Source: Alphaproteobacteria bacterium (GTDB lineage: Bacteria; Pseudomonadota; Alphaproteobacteria; Rhizobiales; Hyphomicrobiaceae). From it: DNA of 57,463 bases. How positions within the stretch are numbered: position 1 is the first letter of the stretch; every line of letters begins with the position of its first letter. The stretch is taken from the NCBI GenBank assembly GCA_022600345.1, contig JAHZKP010000064.1:1-57463 (forward strand). Direction: 5' to 3'. This document shows positions 7,999-17,192 of the stretch, one piece after another. The notes below the pieces were generated by a model, which did no database searches, was not told where the DNA came from, and saw nothing but the letters and a program-made list of their open reading frames with translations. Made by a program: the position numbers and the translations under genes.

Positions 7999-8694
7999 AT
8001 GAATTACCCGTCCAAATACGCCGCTGTTGTCTTGCTGGCAGTCTTCGCCTTTGCCAAAGTCGCAAACGCAGACATCCGCGAGCCACTCACCCCAGAAAAC
8101 AGCGTCCTGCTGTACGTTGACCTTCAACCCCAGTACGTTTTCACCGTCAACACGACCGACGCCGGCAAGCTGATCAACAACGCGACTGGCTTGGCCAAGG
8201 CAGCCAAGCTCTTCAATGTGCCGACGATCTTTACAACGATATCGGCCAAGTCGTTCGCCGGCCCGATGTTCGCGAAGGTTCAGTCCGCCCGGCCCGATGT
8301 GACACCCATCGACCGGACGTCGATCAATGCGCTTGACACGCCAGAGGTCTTGGCAGCCATCAAAGCGACAGGGCGCAAAAAGATCGTCATAGGCGGTCTG
8401 TGGACCGATAGCTGCGTCGTGTTGCCGACGCTGGGTCTGCTGAAGCGAGGCTACGAGGTCTATGTTGTTGCCGACGTGGCCGGGGATGTCGATGCGGAAT
8501 CCCACGAACGTGGCATGCAGCGGATGATCCAGGCAGGCGCCGTTCCGGTCACGTGGCTGCCCGTTATTCTTGAATGGCAAAAAGACTGGTCGAACAAAGC
8601 CACCGCCGGTCCACTGGCTGAAATCGCAGAAGAACATGGCGGCACGTGGGGCCAGGGCGTGTTCTACGTGCGCTCCATGGGCATTGGAAAATAG
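7999..8694 (+). CDS. Periplasmic isochorismatase-like cysteine hydrolase
   Basis: A 231-residue member of the isochorismatase/nicotinamidase superfamily with an N-terminal signal peptide (about 1-24, ANA cleavage). The catalytic triad appears as D41 (YVDLQ), Lys127 or 128 and Cys139 (WTDSCV), the order expected for YcaC-like hydrolases. The predicted substrate is a small amide or similar, but is not determinable. Most relatives are cytoplasmic, so export is a notable difference. The start has AAGGAGA about 8 bp upstream; longer upstream frames overlap the preceding gene and are unsupported. Confidence 0.85.
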   Translation: MNYPSKYAAVVLLAVFAFAKVANADIREPLTPENSVLLYVDLQPQYVFTVNTTDAGKLINNATGLAKAAKLFNVPTIFTTISAKSFAGPMFAKVQSARPDVTPIDRTSINALDTPEVLAAIKATGRKKIVIGGLWTDSCVVLPTLGLLKRGYEVYVVADVAGDVDAESHERGMQRMIQAGAVPVTWLPVILEWQKDWSNKATAGPLAEIAEEHGGTWGQGVFYVRSMGIGK

Positions 8695-9038
8695 CAAAAG
8701 TAGTCGGCGACACGGCGGCCGTACCGCGTTCGGTCCGGCCGCCGCTCAAGGTGGCATGAGGCGGGTCATCGGCGGCATACTAAAAGCACGCCTTCGGCAT
8801 GACGAGCGGCTTGGCCGATCACCCAGATCGACCCGCGCCACCCTCCTGCTGGATCGACTCGCCGCTTGAGAAACAGAATTGAATCGATTTGGTCGGAAAG
8901 TGCTCTAGAAGTTCATCGGCTATGGTTTTGGCAATGGAACTTCCAGCGGGTTCAGTTCGCGCTCAGACAATTCATGGAAATAACGGCGGTGCCGTGCTAG
9001 CCTGCAGTGCATGTGTTGGACTGTGGGGGAAACGGGAA
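8695..9038. other. 344-bp intergenic stretch with a GC-rich hairpin
   Basis: No gene is supported here. A 13-bp stem with one mismatch (CGGCGGCCGTACC against GGTCCGGCCGCCG) lies at 8713-8744, just after the hydrolase gene. It probably ends that operon, although it has no T-tract. The rest should contain the promoter of the small secreted protein that follows; I could not place it. Confidence 0.5.
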
Positions 9039-9407
9039 ATGCTACGAAGTTTGTGTCTTGCCACGTGTTGCCTCGTTATCCTGACGGGCAGCGTGCTGGC
9101 TCATTCGCCTTTTGGAAACTGGTCTCGCGGCGATGGAAATGCGCGCGTGCGAGTCGATAAATGCGGAAGCAAGATTTGCGCGACCAACACATGGATCCGA
9201 AACCCTGGTCAAGAGCAGGTCGGTCATGTGCTGGTGATGGATATCAAAAAGAAAACCAACACGACCTGGAAGGGGACCGCATATGACCCCCAACGAAAAA
9301 TATCGGTTTCCATGGAGTTGTCGGTTGGCGAGCAATCCATGACGACAAGTGGTTGCGTGTTTGCCGGCATGTTGTGTCACTCGACAAATTGGACGCGCAT
9401 CAAGTGA
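9039..9407 (+). CDS. Small secreted DUF2147-family protein
   Basis: A 122-residue protein with a signal peptide ending near residue 21 (VLA/HS). The mature part starts FGNWSRGDGNARVRVDKCG, the hallmark of the DUF2147 beta-barrel family (periplasmic, lipocalin-like, ligand unknown). Four cysteines in the mature region could form two disulfides. The ATG is chosen because it begins the signal peptide. The longer frame upstream adds an unrelated N-terminus. Confidence 0.75.
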   Translation: MLRSLCLATCCLVILTGSVLAHSPFGNWSRGDGNARVRVDKCGSKICATNTWIRNPGQEQVGHVLVMDIKKKTNTTWKGTAYDPQRKISVSMELSVGEQSMTTSGCVFAGMLCHSTNWTRIK

Positions 9408-9455
9408 ATTGCATTTGCGGGCCCTCAGACGTCACTGACGCCAAGTCCGTGCGCC

Positions 9456-9845
9456 TTAAGAATCCAAAACGTCTTCAGCCCCGTCCAGTAACCGTGACAC
9501 CGCTTCCAGCAGATCGCTGTTGGCAAATGGCTTGGTAATGAATTCATCGACGCCCAGTTGAAACGCCAGGTCACGGTCCGCCTTCTGACCTCTGGCGGTC
9601 AGCATTAGGATCTTGGGCTGCGCGAGGCTAGAATCCGAACGCACCATCTTCAGGATATCAAAGCCGGAGAAATGCTGCATCATGGCATCGAGCACGACCA
9701 GCTCATGGCGCCCGCCGCGCAGCTTTTCCATGGCAATCCGACCGTCCGGGGCAACCTCGACCCAGTACCCCTGACGTTCAAGTAGGTAGGTCAGCGACTC
9801 GGCGATGACCGGCTCGTCTTCTGCGATCAAAATTCGACCTGCCAT
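9456..9845 (-). CDS. Single-domain response regulator (receiver only)
   Basis: A 129-residue CheY-like receiver with all key residues: acidic pair E9-D10, phosphoacceptor D53 (VVLDAMM), T83 and K105. There is no output domain. It starts after an AGGAG site. It is transcribed in the same direction as, and just downstream of, the ScfR-type regulator gene, with a palindromic repeat between them. A second lone receiver sits at about 17.2 kb beside the symporter-kinase, so the two may compete for or relay phosphate from that kinase. Confidence 0.9.
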   Translation of the reverse strand: MAGRILIAEDEPVIAESLTYLLERQGYWVEVAPDGRIAMEKLRGGRHELVVLDAMMQHFSGFDILKMVRSDSSLAQPKILMLTARGQKADRDLAFQLGVDEFITKPFANSDLLEAVSRLLDGAEDVLDS

Positions 9846-9860
9846 CTTTCACTCCTAGGC

Positions 9861-9924
9861 TAGAGCATCTTTATCCGACCAGCCGATCACCAATAGTGAT
9901 CGGGTCCGGTCGGATGATGCGCTA
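9861..9924. repeat. 64-bp palindromic repeat, copy 1
   Basis: Terminal arms TAGAGCATC-TTT-ATCCGACC and GGTCGGATGATGCGCTA are inverted copies, and a second perfect inner stem (CGATCAC/GTGATCG) sits between them, so the whole unit folds as one long hairpin. A copy with the same arms and a different, still self-complementary centre occurs near the right edge of the window. It resembles a REP or small MITE-type dispersed element. Confidence 0.75.
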
Positions 9925-9937
9925 GCGTCAACACCCA

Positions 9938-11518
9938 CTATGCTTCCCCGCCGGCGCGCGCTGGTAGGATCTGGGCAAAAGCACGCTGCTGGCAGTTGGT
10001 CCGCGGGCACAATCGGCAGCTGATGCCGGCCGGTGTAACCGCTGAAGATAGATTATCTCCATAGACGATCCGGTCCATATAGCTGGCGCTGCAGGCGAGC
10101 ATAATACTGTAGACTTGTTGGATTTCAGAGTATGCGCCAGCTTCTTTCGTGATGGCTCGGGCAACAATGAGAAACCGCCTGTCGTCGGCCAGTTGAACAA
10201 TCTGCGGTGTAATACGGTCAGGCGTCAAAAAGGCCTGGTAAACGGCCCAAAGCGAACAGGCGCTGCCATGGCGCGGAATTCTAAGGTTTGGAAGGCTGAA
10301 TCGCTTCGAAGTATTGCCCGCGAGGTCTGTCCGCATGAAGGCAAACGGAACCGCGCTGGCGCCCGGCCGCCGCAGCGTCACGAGGCGGTGGCAAACCTGC
10401 TCGAAGCTGGCGTTGAACCTCACCGTCAGCATCTGGATGTCGTATCGCAGCTTCTCGGCTGCTTCCAGAAAGCCGTCGTAAGGCAACAGCAGCGCACCCG
10501 CGCCATACCGCGCCAACGCCAAAAAGCCCCGCTCGCGGGCGTCTTCAGTCGTCAAGGTCTTTTCGTCAACCGTGTCTTTGAGCAGCTCCTCGCATTCCAG
10601 AGAGAAAAGGATGCGCGCCAGTTGGAATCTTAGCGTCGAATTGGGTGCTGATGCGTTCAGCACCAAGTGCTTTGACGCCTCGTCGAAACGGAAATGCGAG
10701 ACACCCGGCCGCCGCCCCGGCCCCCTGCGAAAGTCAGCGTCGAACTCAACCCTGATGGAAAATCGAGACGCCAGGTGGTCGCACAGCGTCCGCTCATCGA
10801 TCAGGCCGGCGTGCTGCAGCCTGGAATGTAGCCGGGTCGCCGCCTCTTCAATTTCAGGGAAGTAGTTGTCATGGTCGATAATGAAATCATCGACTTCACC
10901 CGCCGGCGTTGCAGGACGGCTTTCTTGCTCGCGCTCACTAAGGAATTGGAACAACTCGCGCGCGCTCAGCCCCAGGCTCTTGCTTTCCTCCGCCAGCAAT
11001 GACGAAAACCTATGGCGGTGGTGTGGAAGCAGGTCGTCTTCCTGCTCCAAAACTTCAGATAGCGACCGCACAGCCGTGATTTGTGTGAGGATCTTATGGC
11101 TTGCCTCCAAGACGAAGGGGTCACGGTTCAGTTGGTCGGAAAGCGCTTCGATCAGTTCGTTGGCCCCTCTCCAGACATTGTGTAGGCGAACCATTGCGCG
11201 CGCCCAATCTGGCTCCCGCGTGACGATCGCCTCTGCACCCTTCTCTTTCAGAGGAATGTCATGGATCAGTGGTTCCGCGGCCAACTCGCCCAACTGCTGC
11301 ATCAGCCGGGCATCCTCCTGCCCCGAAAGCTGCGAGACGTCCAACCCCAGTTCATTGGCCAACCGGCTCAACAGCGCGCCGCCGATGGACCGCTTGTTGT
11401 GCTCGATCAGGTTGAGGTAGCTGACCGAAATGCCGACGAGTTCGGCAAGTTTCGTCTGTGTCAAGCGCCGCTTTTTTCGCGCTTCGCGCAGGCGGGAGCC
11501 GACCGGTGCAGCAATCAT
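9938..11518 (-). CDS. ScfR-family XRE transcriptional regulator (short-chain fatty acyl regulator)
   Basis: A 526-residue regulator with an N-terminal XRE helix-turn-helix (about 6-62, LTQTKLAELVGISVSYLNLI), a central IrrE/ImmA-like domain and a C-terminal DUF2083-type region ending in a Cys-rich motif (CRLCPRTNC) that may bind metal. This architecture defines the short-chain fatty acyl-CoA regulator family that includes RamB, PccR and MccR, which control acetate, propionate and related pathways in response to acyl-CoA. It is divergent from the ABC transporter operon, so it is the likely regulator of that operon. A purine-rich site lies upstream of the ATG. Confidence 0.88.
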   Translation of the reverse strand: MIAAPVGSRLREARKKRRLTQTKLAELVGISVSYLNLIEHNKRSIGGALLSRLANELGLDVSQLSGQEDARLMQQLGELAAEPLIHDIPLKEKGAEAIVTREPDWARAMVRLHNVWRGANELIEALSDQLNRDPFVLEASHKILTQITAVRSLSEVLEQEDDLLPHHRHRFSSLLAEESKSLGLSARELFQFLSEREQESRPATPAGEVDDFIIDHDNYFPEIEEAATRLHSRLQHAGLIDERTLCDHLASRFSIRVEFDADFRRGPGRRPGVSHFRFDEASKHLVLNASAPNSTLRFQLARILFSLECEELLKDTVDEKTLTTEDARERGFLALARYGAGALLLPYDGFLEAAEKLRYDIQMLTVRFNASFEQVCHRLVTLRRPGASAVPFAFMRTDLAGNTSKRFSLPNLRIPRHGSACSLWAVYQAFLTPDRITPQIVQLADDRRFLIVARAITKEAGAYSEIQQVYSIMLACSASYMDRIVYGDNLSSAVTPAGISCRLCPRTNCQQRAFAQILPARAGGEA

Positions 11519-11562
11519 TAACTCTGACTTTCCTCAAGCCTTTGGAATTGCGACATGTTTAC

Positions 11563-11605
11563 ACTTTTACAAATCGCCCGGCCAGCCCTCCCGGAAATTT
11601 ACAAA
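11563..11605. promoter_or_regulatory. Paired TTTACAAA motifs between ScfR gene and ABC operon
   Basis: ACTTTTACAAAT at 11563-11574 and ATTTACAAA at 11597-11605 are direct repeats about three helical turns apart in the divergent promoter region. Family members such as RamB bind sites with a TTTGCAAA-like core, so these are reasonable operator candidates. Binding by this regulator is inference. Confidence 0.4.
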
Positions 11606-11742
11606 AAATCATAAGGAATACAAATGGGTAATATCGCCGGAAGTGATCGTGTCGTAGTGCTTAAGTGGGTGCACTCGGAGATCCGGCAAAAGCTGGAATT
11701 CTCGACTGGGTCACTTCTACCTCAGATGGGAGGACTACTCGA

Positions 11743-13089
11743 ATGAGCCTGTTCGACGATAAATTCAGTCGCCGCGGCGTTTTGAAAACGGGCCTTGTTG
11801 GGGCCGCTGCAGCTACTGCGCCATTCCACTTCGTTCGCGGTGCGAGCGCAGCCGACTACCTCAACATGCCAAAAGGCAAGAGCGTAACCTTCGGATTCAA
11901 CGTACCTCAGACCGGCGCCTATGCCGATGAGGGTGCCGACGAACTGCGCGCCTACAAGCTGGCCGTTCAGCACATCAACGGCGAAGGTGACGGCGGCATG
12001 CTGAACACTTTCTCCTCGAAAGCGCTGAAAGGTGACGGTGTCAACGGAAAGAAAGTTGAGTTCGTTACCGGTGATACGCAGACCAAATCGGACGCTGCCC
12101 GTGCATCCGCCAAGCGCATGATCGAAAAAGACGGCGCCATCATGATCACCGGCGGTTCATCGTCTGGTGTGGCTATTGCCGTTCAAGGTCTTTGCCAGGA
12201 AGCCGGTGTCATCTTTATGGCCGGTCTGACACACTCCAACGACACCACCGGTAAGGACAAGAAGGCCAACGGTTTCCGTCACTTCTTCAACACGGAAATG
12301 ACCGGTGCAGCACTAGCGCCAGTGCTCAAGAACAACTTTGGCACCGACCGTACAGCCTATCACCTGACCGCCGACTATACCTGGGGTTGGTCACAGGAAG
12401 GCTCGATCAAAAAGTACACCGAAAAGCTCGGCTGGAAGACCGCTGCTGCGGTTCGCACGCCACTGGGCGCCGGTGACTTCTCGCAGTACATCACGCCGGT
12501 TCTCAACTCCGGAGCTGACGTGCTGGTCCTCAACCACTACGGTAAGGACATGGTCAACTCGTTGACACAGGCCGTTCAGTTCGGTCTACGCGATAAGCAG
12601 GTTAACGGTAAAGACTTCGCGATCGTCGTGCCTCTCTACAGCCGCCTTATGGCTCAGGGTGCCGGCAAGAACGTCCAGGGGATCTACGGTTCCACCGGGT
12701 GGCACTGGTCGCTGACGGACGAAGGCTCCAAGGCTTTTGTAAAATCCTTCGGCAAGGCATATGGCTTCCCGCCTTCGCAGGCTGCTCACACTTGCTACGT
12801 GCAGGCGCTTTTGTACGCAGATGCTTGTCAGCGCGCAGGATCGTTTGCTCCATGTGATGTCCTCAAGGCTCTTGAAGGCTTCAAGTTCGACGGCATGGGC
12901 AATGGTCCGACTGAATACCGTGCAGAAGACCACCAGTGCTTCAAGGATGTGCTTGTTGTGAAGGGTAAAGAAAACCCAACAAGCAAGTTCGACGTTCTTG
13001 AAGTTGTGGAAGTCACGCCACGTGCGCAGGTCGAATATCCTGCCGACCTTCTGGGTGGTGAGCTGGGCTCCTGCAACAACGGTGCATAA
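11743..13089 (+). CDS. ABC transporter substrate-binding protein, urea/branched-chain amino acid type
   Basis: A 448-residue periplasmic binding protein of the LivJ/UrtA type with a twin-arginine signal (SRRGVLKTG, first 30 residues, then a hydrophobic segment and ASA cleavage). Export already folded fits several relatives in this subfamily. Two Rossmann-like lobes follow, with the family opening VTFGFNVPQTGAYADEG. It is the first gene of the ABC operon. The ATG has GGAGG about 10 bp upstream; the longer frame is unsupported. The ligand cannot be read from sequence. The ScfR regulator upstream suggests a short-chain carboxylate or amide rather than urea. Confidence 0.88.
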   Translation: MSLFDDKFSRRGVLKTGLVGAAAATAPFHFVRGASAADYLNMPKGKSVTFGFNVPQTGAYADEGADELRAYKLAVQHINGEGDGGMLNTFSSKALKGDGVNGKKVEFVTGDTQTKSDAARASAKRMIEKDGAIMITGGSSSGVAIAVQGLCQEAGVIFMAGLTHSNDTTGKDKKANGFRHFFNTEMTGAALAPVLKNNFGTDRTAYHLTADYTWGWSQEGSIKKYTEKLGWKTAAAVRTPLGAGDFSQYITPVLNSGADVLVLNHYGKDMVNSLTQAVQFGLRDKQVNGKDFAIVVPLYSRLMAQGAGKNVQGIYGSTGWHWSLTDEGSKAFVKSFGKAYGFPPSQAAHTCYVQALLYADACQRAGSFAPCDVLKALEGFKFDGMGNGPTEYRAEDHQCFKDVLVVKGKENPTSKFDVLEVVEVTPRAQVEYPADLLGGELGSCNNGA

Positions 13090-13118
13090 GGCCTCCTAAC
13101 TAGGTCTCATGACTGAAA

Positions 13119-13171
13119 TCTCCGGCCGTCTGAAGCGCAACATCTTTGATTGTGCCGAGAGCGGCCGGAGA
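13119..13171 (+). promoter_or_regulatory. Intercistronic stem-loop after the binding-protein gene
   Basis: A perfect 10-bp stem TCTCCGGCCG/CGGCCGGAGA encloses a smaller GCGCAA/TTGTGC stem. It lies 30 bp after the binding-protein stop and before the first permease. Such hairpins commonly protect the binding-protein mRNA from 3' decay, giving excess binding protein over membrane components. Confidence 0.6.
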
Positions 13172-13227
13172 AAATTGCGTCGCGAAACGCGACAATCTGC
13201 TGTAATTCCTGGATTGGAGTGCGCAAG

Positions 13228-14256
13228 ATGGACGCCATCCTGCTTCAGATCCTCAACGGCTTGGACAAAGGCGCCGCCTACGCACTTATTGCGCTGGGCT
13301 TGACGCTGATTTTCGGAACACTCGGAGTTGTCAACTTCGCGCACGGCGCGTTGTTTATGCTTGGAGCGTTTTGTGCCGTTACCGTGGGGAAACTGCTAAA
13401 ATACGAGACCGTCAAGTTAGATCCCACGCAGACGACACCTTGGGGTTCGCCCGCAGAGATCAGAACGCCAATCGTTGAAGAATGGTTCGGCGATTTCGGT
13501 GCCCTGATGATCGACTACTCGGTGCCGTTCTCGATACTCTTCGCGATACCGATCATGCTTCTACTCGGTGTGCTAATGGAACGCGGGCTGATCCGGTTCT
13601 TTTACAAGCGTCCCCACGCCGACCAGATTCTTGTGACCTTCGGACTTGCGATTGTCGTCCAGGAAATCATCAAGTCGCAGTTCGGTGCTAACCCGATCCC
13701 GCAAGCAGCACCCGCCCTCCTCGCCGGTTCTGCGGACTTGGGAGCGGTTCTCGGATTCGATCCAGGTACAGTCGTCTACCCTTACTGGCGCATCATCTAC
13801 CTGCTGTTCTCAGCCCTGATAATCGGCATTGTCTTCGCCTTCCTTCAATTCACCACCTACGGCATGGTTGTTCGAGCGGGCATGGCCGATCGAGAGACGG
13901 TAGGCTTGCTGGGCATCAACATCCAAAAGCGGTTCACTGTGGTCTTCGGCATGGCTGCCGTTGTCGCCGGACTGGCCGGGGTCATGTACACGCCCATACT
14001 GCCGCCCGACTACCACATGGGGATGGACTTCCTGGTTCTTTCCTTCGTCGTCGTCGTCGTTGGGGGAATGGGATCTCTGCCTGGTGCGGTCGCTGCCGGT
14101 TTCCTTCTTGGCATCCTTCAGTCATTCGCATCAATGAACGAGGTCAAGAACATTCTACCGGGCATTGACCAGATCATTATTTATCTCATCGCCGTCGTCA
14201 TCTTGCTCGTGCGCCCACGAGGACTGATGGGTCGCAAAGGTGTGATGGAGAGCTAA
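13228..14256 (+). CDS. Branched-chain/urea-type ABC transporter permease 1 (LivH/UrtB-like)
   Basis: A 342-residue polytopic inner-membrane permease with about eight or nine hydrophobic segments and the family signature [21 protein letters not shown] near the N-terminus (part of residues 20-43). It pairs with the next gene to form the translocation channel. The ATG chosen has TTGGAG 8 bp upstream. An upstream in-frame ATG would add an Arg-rich stretch translated from the intercistronic hairpin and is rejected. An insert of about 40 residues after the second helix (near [10 protein letters not shown]) is longer than in typical LivH and marks this subgroup. Confidence 0.9.
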   Translation: MDAILLQILNGLDKGAAYALIALGLTLIFGTLGVVNFAHGALFMLGAFCAVTVGKLLKYETVKLDPTQTTPWGSPAEIRTPIVEEWFGDFGALMIDYSVPFSILFAIPIMLLLGVLMERGLIRFFYKRPHADQILVTFGLAIVVQEIIKSQFGANPIPQAAPALLAGSADLGAVLGFDPGTVVYPYWRIIYLLFSALIIGIVFAFLQFTTYGMVVRAGMADRETVGLLGINIQKRFTVVFGMAAVVAGLAGVMYTPILPPDYHMGMDFLVLSFVVVVVGGMGSLPGAVAAGFLLGILQSFASMNEVKNILPGIDQIIIYLIAVVILLVRPRGLMGRKGVMES

Positions 14257-14260
14257 AACA

Positions 14261-15493
14261 ATGTCGCAGAAACTGGAGAAAATTAAGTCACCGCTCGACA
14301 TGGAGCCGCTGACTATAGAAGTCCACGATGTGGAGGCCAGCCACCGCGCGAAGACGGCGCGCAACGACCTTATTCTCATGGTTGTGTTTTCAGCCGTGGT
14401 GCTGGGTGGTCCGTGGATATTGGCGCCATTTGGCGCCGACTATCCCGACCTGCTGCAGAGGTTCTGTATCTTTGGCATCTTTGCCATTGGCTTCAACATC
14501 ATGTTTGGCCTGACCGGATACCTGTCATTCGGTCACGCAGCCTTCCTGGGGGTAGGGTCTTACGCAGCCGTATGGTCGTTCAAGTTGTTGACCATGAATG
14601 CTGTTCCTGCCGTAATCTTTGGTGTGCTTTGTGCAGGGCTGTTCTCTGCAGCGATAGGTTACATTTCGCTGCGACGTGCCGGGATTTACTTCTCGATCCT
14701 GACGCTCGCCTTCGCGCAGATGTCCTACAACCTGGCTTATTCGGTTCTGACCCCGATCACCAACGGCGAGACGGGTTTGCAGCTGGAACTGAGTGACTCA
14801 CGAATGCTCGATGCGGCCATGGGAATCGAACGCACGTCGAGTTTGCCGGTCACCAATCTGTTCGGCATGAAGATGAGCGGTTATGAGGGGTTCTACTTCT
14901 GCGCCATCATTCTGATTATCGCCTTCTACATATCGCTACGGATTTTCCGGTCACCATTCGGAATGATGCTGCGCGGTATCAAAACCAATCAGAACAGGAT
15001 GGCCTACACCGGCATCAATACGCGTCCGTATCTTCTGACTGCGTTTGTAATTTCAGGGATGTACGCCGGACTTGCCGGCTCCTTGATGGCCGTTACCGAC
15101 CCGTTGGCCGGTGCGGAACGCATGCAGTGGACGGCATCGGGTGAGGTTGTCTTGATGACCATCCTTGGCGGTGCGGGAACGCTGATTGGTCCGGTCATTG
15201 GAGCAGGTGTGATCAAGTACTTTGAAAACATCTTCTCAGCATTCAACGAAGACACCCTGCACGCTGCCTACTCCTTCCTTCCCGAAGGTCTGGCCGACTT
15301 CATGACGACGATCTCACATCCGTTCGTCGGCGAGGGCTGGCACCTGACACTTGGTGTTTTGTTCATGATGATCGTCATCTTCCTTCCGGGCGGCTTGATG
15401 GAGGGTGCGCAGCGTATCGCTAATTTGTTCTCTGGTGCCGGTAAGAAGTCGAAGGCCGAGTCCTCGGCCACTGATACCCAGCCAGCTGAATAG
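14261..15493 (+). CDS. Branched-chain/urea-type ABC transporter permease 2 (LivM/UrtC-like)
   Basis: A 410-residue permease with a cytoplasmic N-terminal extension (about 40 residues), then about ten transmembrane segments and the family motifs [20 protein letters not shown] and [17 protein letters not shown]. The C-terminal tail is hydrophilic. It is four bases downstream of the first permease stop, with GGAGAG as ribosome site, so translation is coupled. Confidence 0.9.
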   Translation: MSQKLEKIKSPLDMEPLTIEVHDVEASHRAKTARNDLILMVVFSAVVLGGPWILAPFGADYPDLLQRFCIFGIFAIGFNIMFGLTGYLSFGHAAFLGVGSYAAVWSFKLLTMNAVPAVIFGVLCAGLFSAAIGYISLRRAGIYFSILTLAFAQMSYNLAYSVLTPITNGETGLQLELSDSRMLDAAMGIERTSSLPVTNLFGMKMSGYEGFYFCAIILIIAFYISLRIFRSPFGMMLRGIKTNQNRMAYTGINTRPYLLTAFVISGMYAGLAGSLMAVTDPLAGAERMQWTASGEVVLMTILGGAGTLIGPVIGAGVIKYFENIFSAFNEDTLHAAYSFLPEGLADFMTTISHPFVGEGWHLTLGVLFMMIVIFLPGGLMEGAQRIANLFSGAGKKSKAESSATDTQPAE

Positions 15494-15507
15494 GGAAGGG
15501 CTGAAAA

Positions 15508-16266
15508 ATGGCTATTCTGGAAGTTTCCGGAGTGAATAAGACATTCGGCGGTCTTAAGGCCCTGACCGATGTAAACCTCACCGTTGAGGAAAACACAATA
15601 CACGCGATTATCGGCCCTAACGGGGCCGGTAAATCAACCATGCTCAATTGCATGATGGGTAAGTTGCAGCCCGACAATGGTGTCGTTAACTTCGACGGCA
15701 CGTCACTGCTCGGCGGTATTACACCGTATCAAATCAATCAGTTGGGCGTTTGTCGGGTCTTCCAGACTCCGGAAGTCTTCAGCGACATGTCGCTACTTGA
15801 AAACGTCATGATCCCATCTCTGGCAAGACATGATGGGGCCTTCGAATTCAACGGTTGGGGGCCGGTCGCAAAACGCGACGAGGTCAGCCAGGATGCGATT
15901 CAAATGCTCGCAGAGGTCGGTCTGGCCGAGCAACGAAACGTCATCACAGGCTCTCTGTCCAGGGGCGACAAGCGCCGCCTGGAGATGGCCATGTGTCTCG
16001 TCCAGAAACCCAAGTTATTACTCCTGGACGAACCGACCGCCGGCATGTCACGGGCCGATACAAACAATACTATCGAGCTTTTGAAGAAAATCGGAGAGCG
16101 GGACATAACTATGATCATCATCGAGCACGACATGCATGTTGTGTTCTCGCTGGCCGATCATATATCGGTTCTCGCTCAGGGAACGGTGATCGTCGACGGC
16201 AAGCCCGAATCCATCAAGGGCGACCCACGCGTTATTGAAGCTTACCTTGGAGGAGAACTGGGATGA
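15508..16266 (+). CDS. ABC transporter ATP-binding protein 1 (LivG/UrtD-like)
   Basis: A 252-residue nucleotide-binding subunit. Walker A GPNGAGKS is at 36-43, the signature region reads LSRGDKRRLEMA, and Walker B is LLLLDEPTAGM, followed by the switch histidine in EHDMHVV. The signature LSRGD departs from the canonical LSGGQ, as is usual for LivG/UrtD proteins. It energises the two permeases together with the next gene, with which it overlaps by 4 bp. Confidence 0.92.
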   Translation: MAILEVSGVNKTFGGLKALTDVNLTVEENTIHAIIGPNGAGKSTMLNCMMGKLQPDNGVVNFDGTSLLGGITPYQINQLGVCRVFQTPEVFSDMSLLENVMIPSLARHDGAFEFNGWGPVAKRDEVSQDAIQMLAEVGLAEQRNVITGSLSRGDKRRLEMAMCLVQKPKLLLLDEPTAGMSRADTNNTIELLKKIGERDITMIIIEHDMHVVFSLADHISVLAQGTVIVDGKPESIKGDPRVIEAYLGGELG

Positions 16267-17021
16267 CGATGGCTACTGAAACGTCCCAAGTCGCTTCTGC
16301 GACGGCGGCTGGAAAGGCCCCCTATTTCTCATGCAGAGACCTGCACTCCTATTACGGTGAAAGCTACATCGTGCAGGGCGTGTCCTTCGACGTCCCCGAA
16401 GGCGAGATCGTCGCCTTGCTGGGCCGCAATGGAGCAGGCAAGACCAGTACGCTCCGCTCGATTGCACGCATGGACAGTCCCAACCTGAGGTCCGGTGAGA
16501 TCTATCTCAATGGCAAGGCTGTGCACGAGATGCAAGACTATCAGGCATCGCGCGAAGGCATCCAGTTGGTGCCTGAGGATCGTTGTATTATTCCGGGCCT
16601 TACCGTCGAAGAGAACCTCGTGCTTGCGCAGATCGCAGAGCCAGTTGGGTGGGACATCGACCGCATCTATGGTCATTTCCCGCGATTGGCGGAACGCCGC
16701 AAGCAGGAAGGGATCACCCTGTCTGGTGGCGAACAGCAAATGCTTGCCGTAGCACGCGCCCTCGCCCGTGATATCAAGCTGTTGTTGCTTGATGAGCCCT
16801 ACGAGGGCCTGGCGCCTGTGATCGTTCACGAGATCGAGAAAATCCTGCTGGAAGTCAAAGAAGCAGGCATTACAACGGTCATCGTCGAACAGAACGCTGT
16901 TGCAGCGCTCAAGCTCTCTGACAAAGCCGTCATCCTGGATACCGGGCAGGTAGCTTTTACCGGAACCGCACAAGAAGTTCTGGACGACGAAGACTTGCGC
17001 AACGAATATCTTGCGATCTAA
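16263..17021 (+). CDS. ABC transporter ATP-binding protein 2 (LivF/UrtE-like)
   Basis: A 252-residue nucleotide-binding subunit with Walker A GRNGAGKT (54-61), signature LSGGEQQMLAVARAL and Walker B LLLLDEPYEGLAP. The N-terminal 18 residues are a Ser/Thr/Ala-rich extension not usual in LivF. It starts within the stop of the previous gene (ATGA overlap), after GGAGGAG. Last gene of the five-gene transporter operon. Confidence 0.92.
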   Translation: MTMATETSQVASATAAGKAPYFSCRDLHSYYGESYIVQGVSFDVPEGEIVALLGRNGAGKTSTLRSIARMDSPNLRSGEIYLNGKAVHEMQDYQASREGIQLVPEDRCIIPGLTVEENLVLAQIAEPVGWDIDRIYGHFPRLAERRKQEGITLSGGEQQMLAVARALARDIKLLLLDEPYEGLAPVIVHEIEKILLEVKEAGITTVIVEQNAVAALKLSDKAVILDTGQVAFTGTAQEVLDDEDLRNEYLAI

Positions 17022-17104
17022 ACGTTTCGGGCACCCAGACAGCGGCCCGGCTTTGAACGAAACCTGGTCGCAATACCTGTGGTCTGGAATACAACCTGGT
17101 CGCT

Positions 17105-17130
17105 GCCGTCCTGCAGGACGGCGGCGGTTT
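17105..17130 (+). terminator. Terminator-like palindrome after the ABC operon
   Basis: A perfect 18-bp palindrome GCCGTCCTGCAGGACGGC at 17105-17122 is followed by GGCGGTTTAATTA. The GC-rich stem and short T-run make it a plausible weak intrinsic terminator separating the transporter operon from the receiver gene. Confidence 0.5.
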
Positions 17131-17192
17131 AATTATACAAAGCCAGATGGTGTACAGTCAGTGAATTGCCTGTTCCGTGAAAGGAAATAAAG

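Noticed and set aside
11743-17021. Calling the ABC transporter a urea transporter (urtABCDE)
   Set aside because: Only general similarity of subunits; no urease genes and the regulator points to short-chain acyl compounds, so symbols were withheld.
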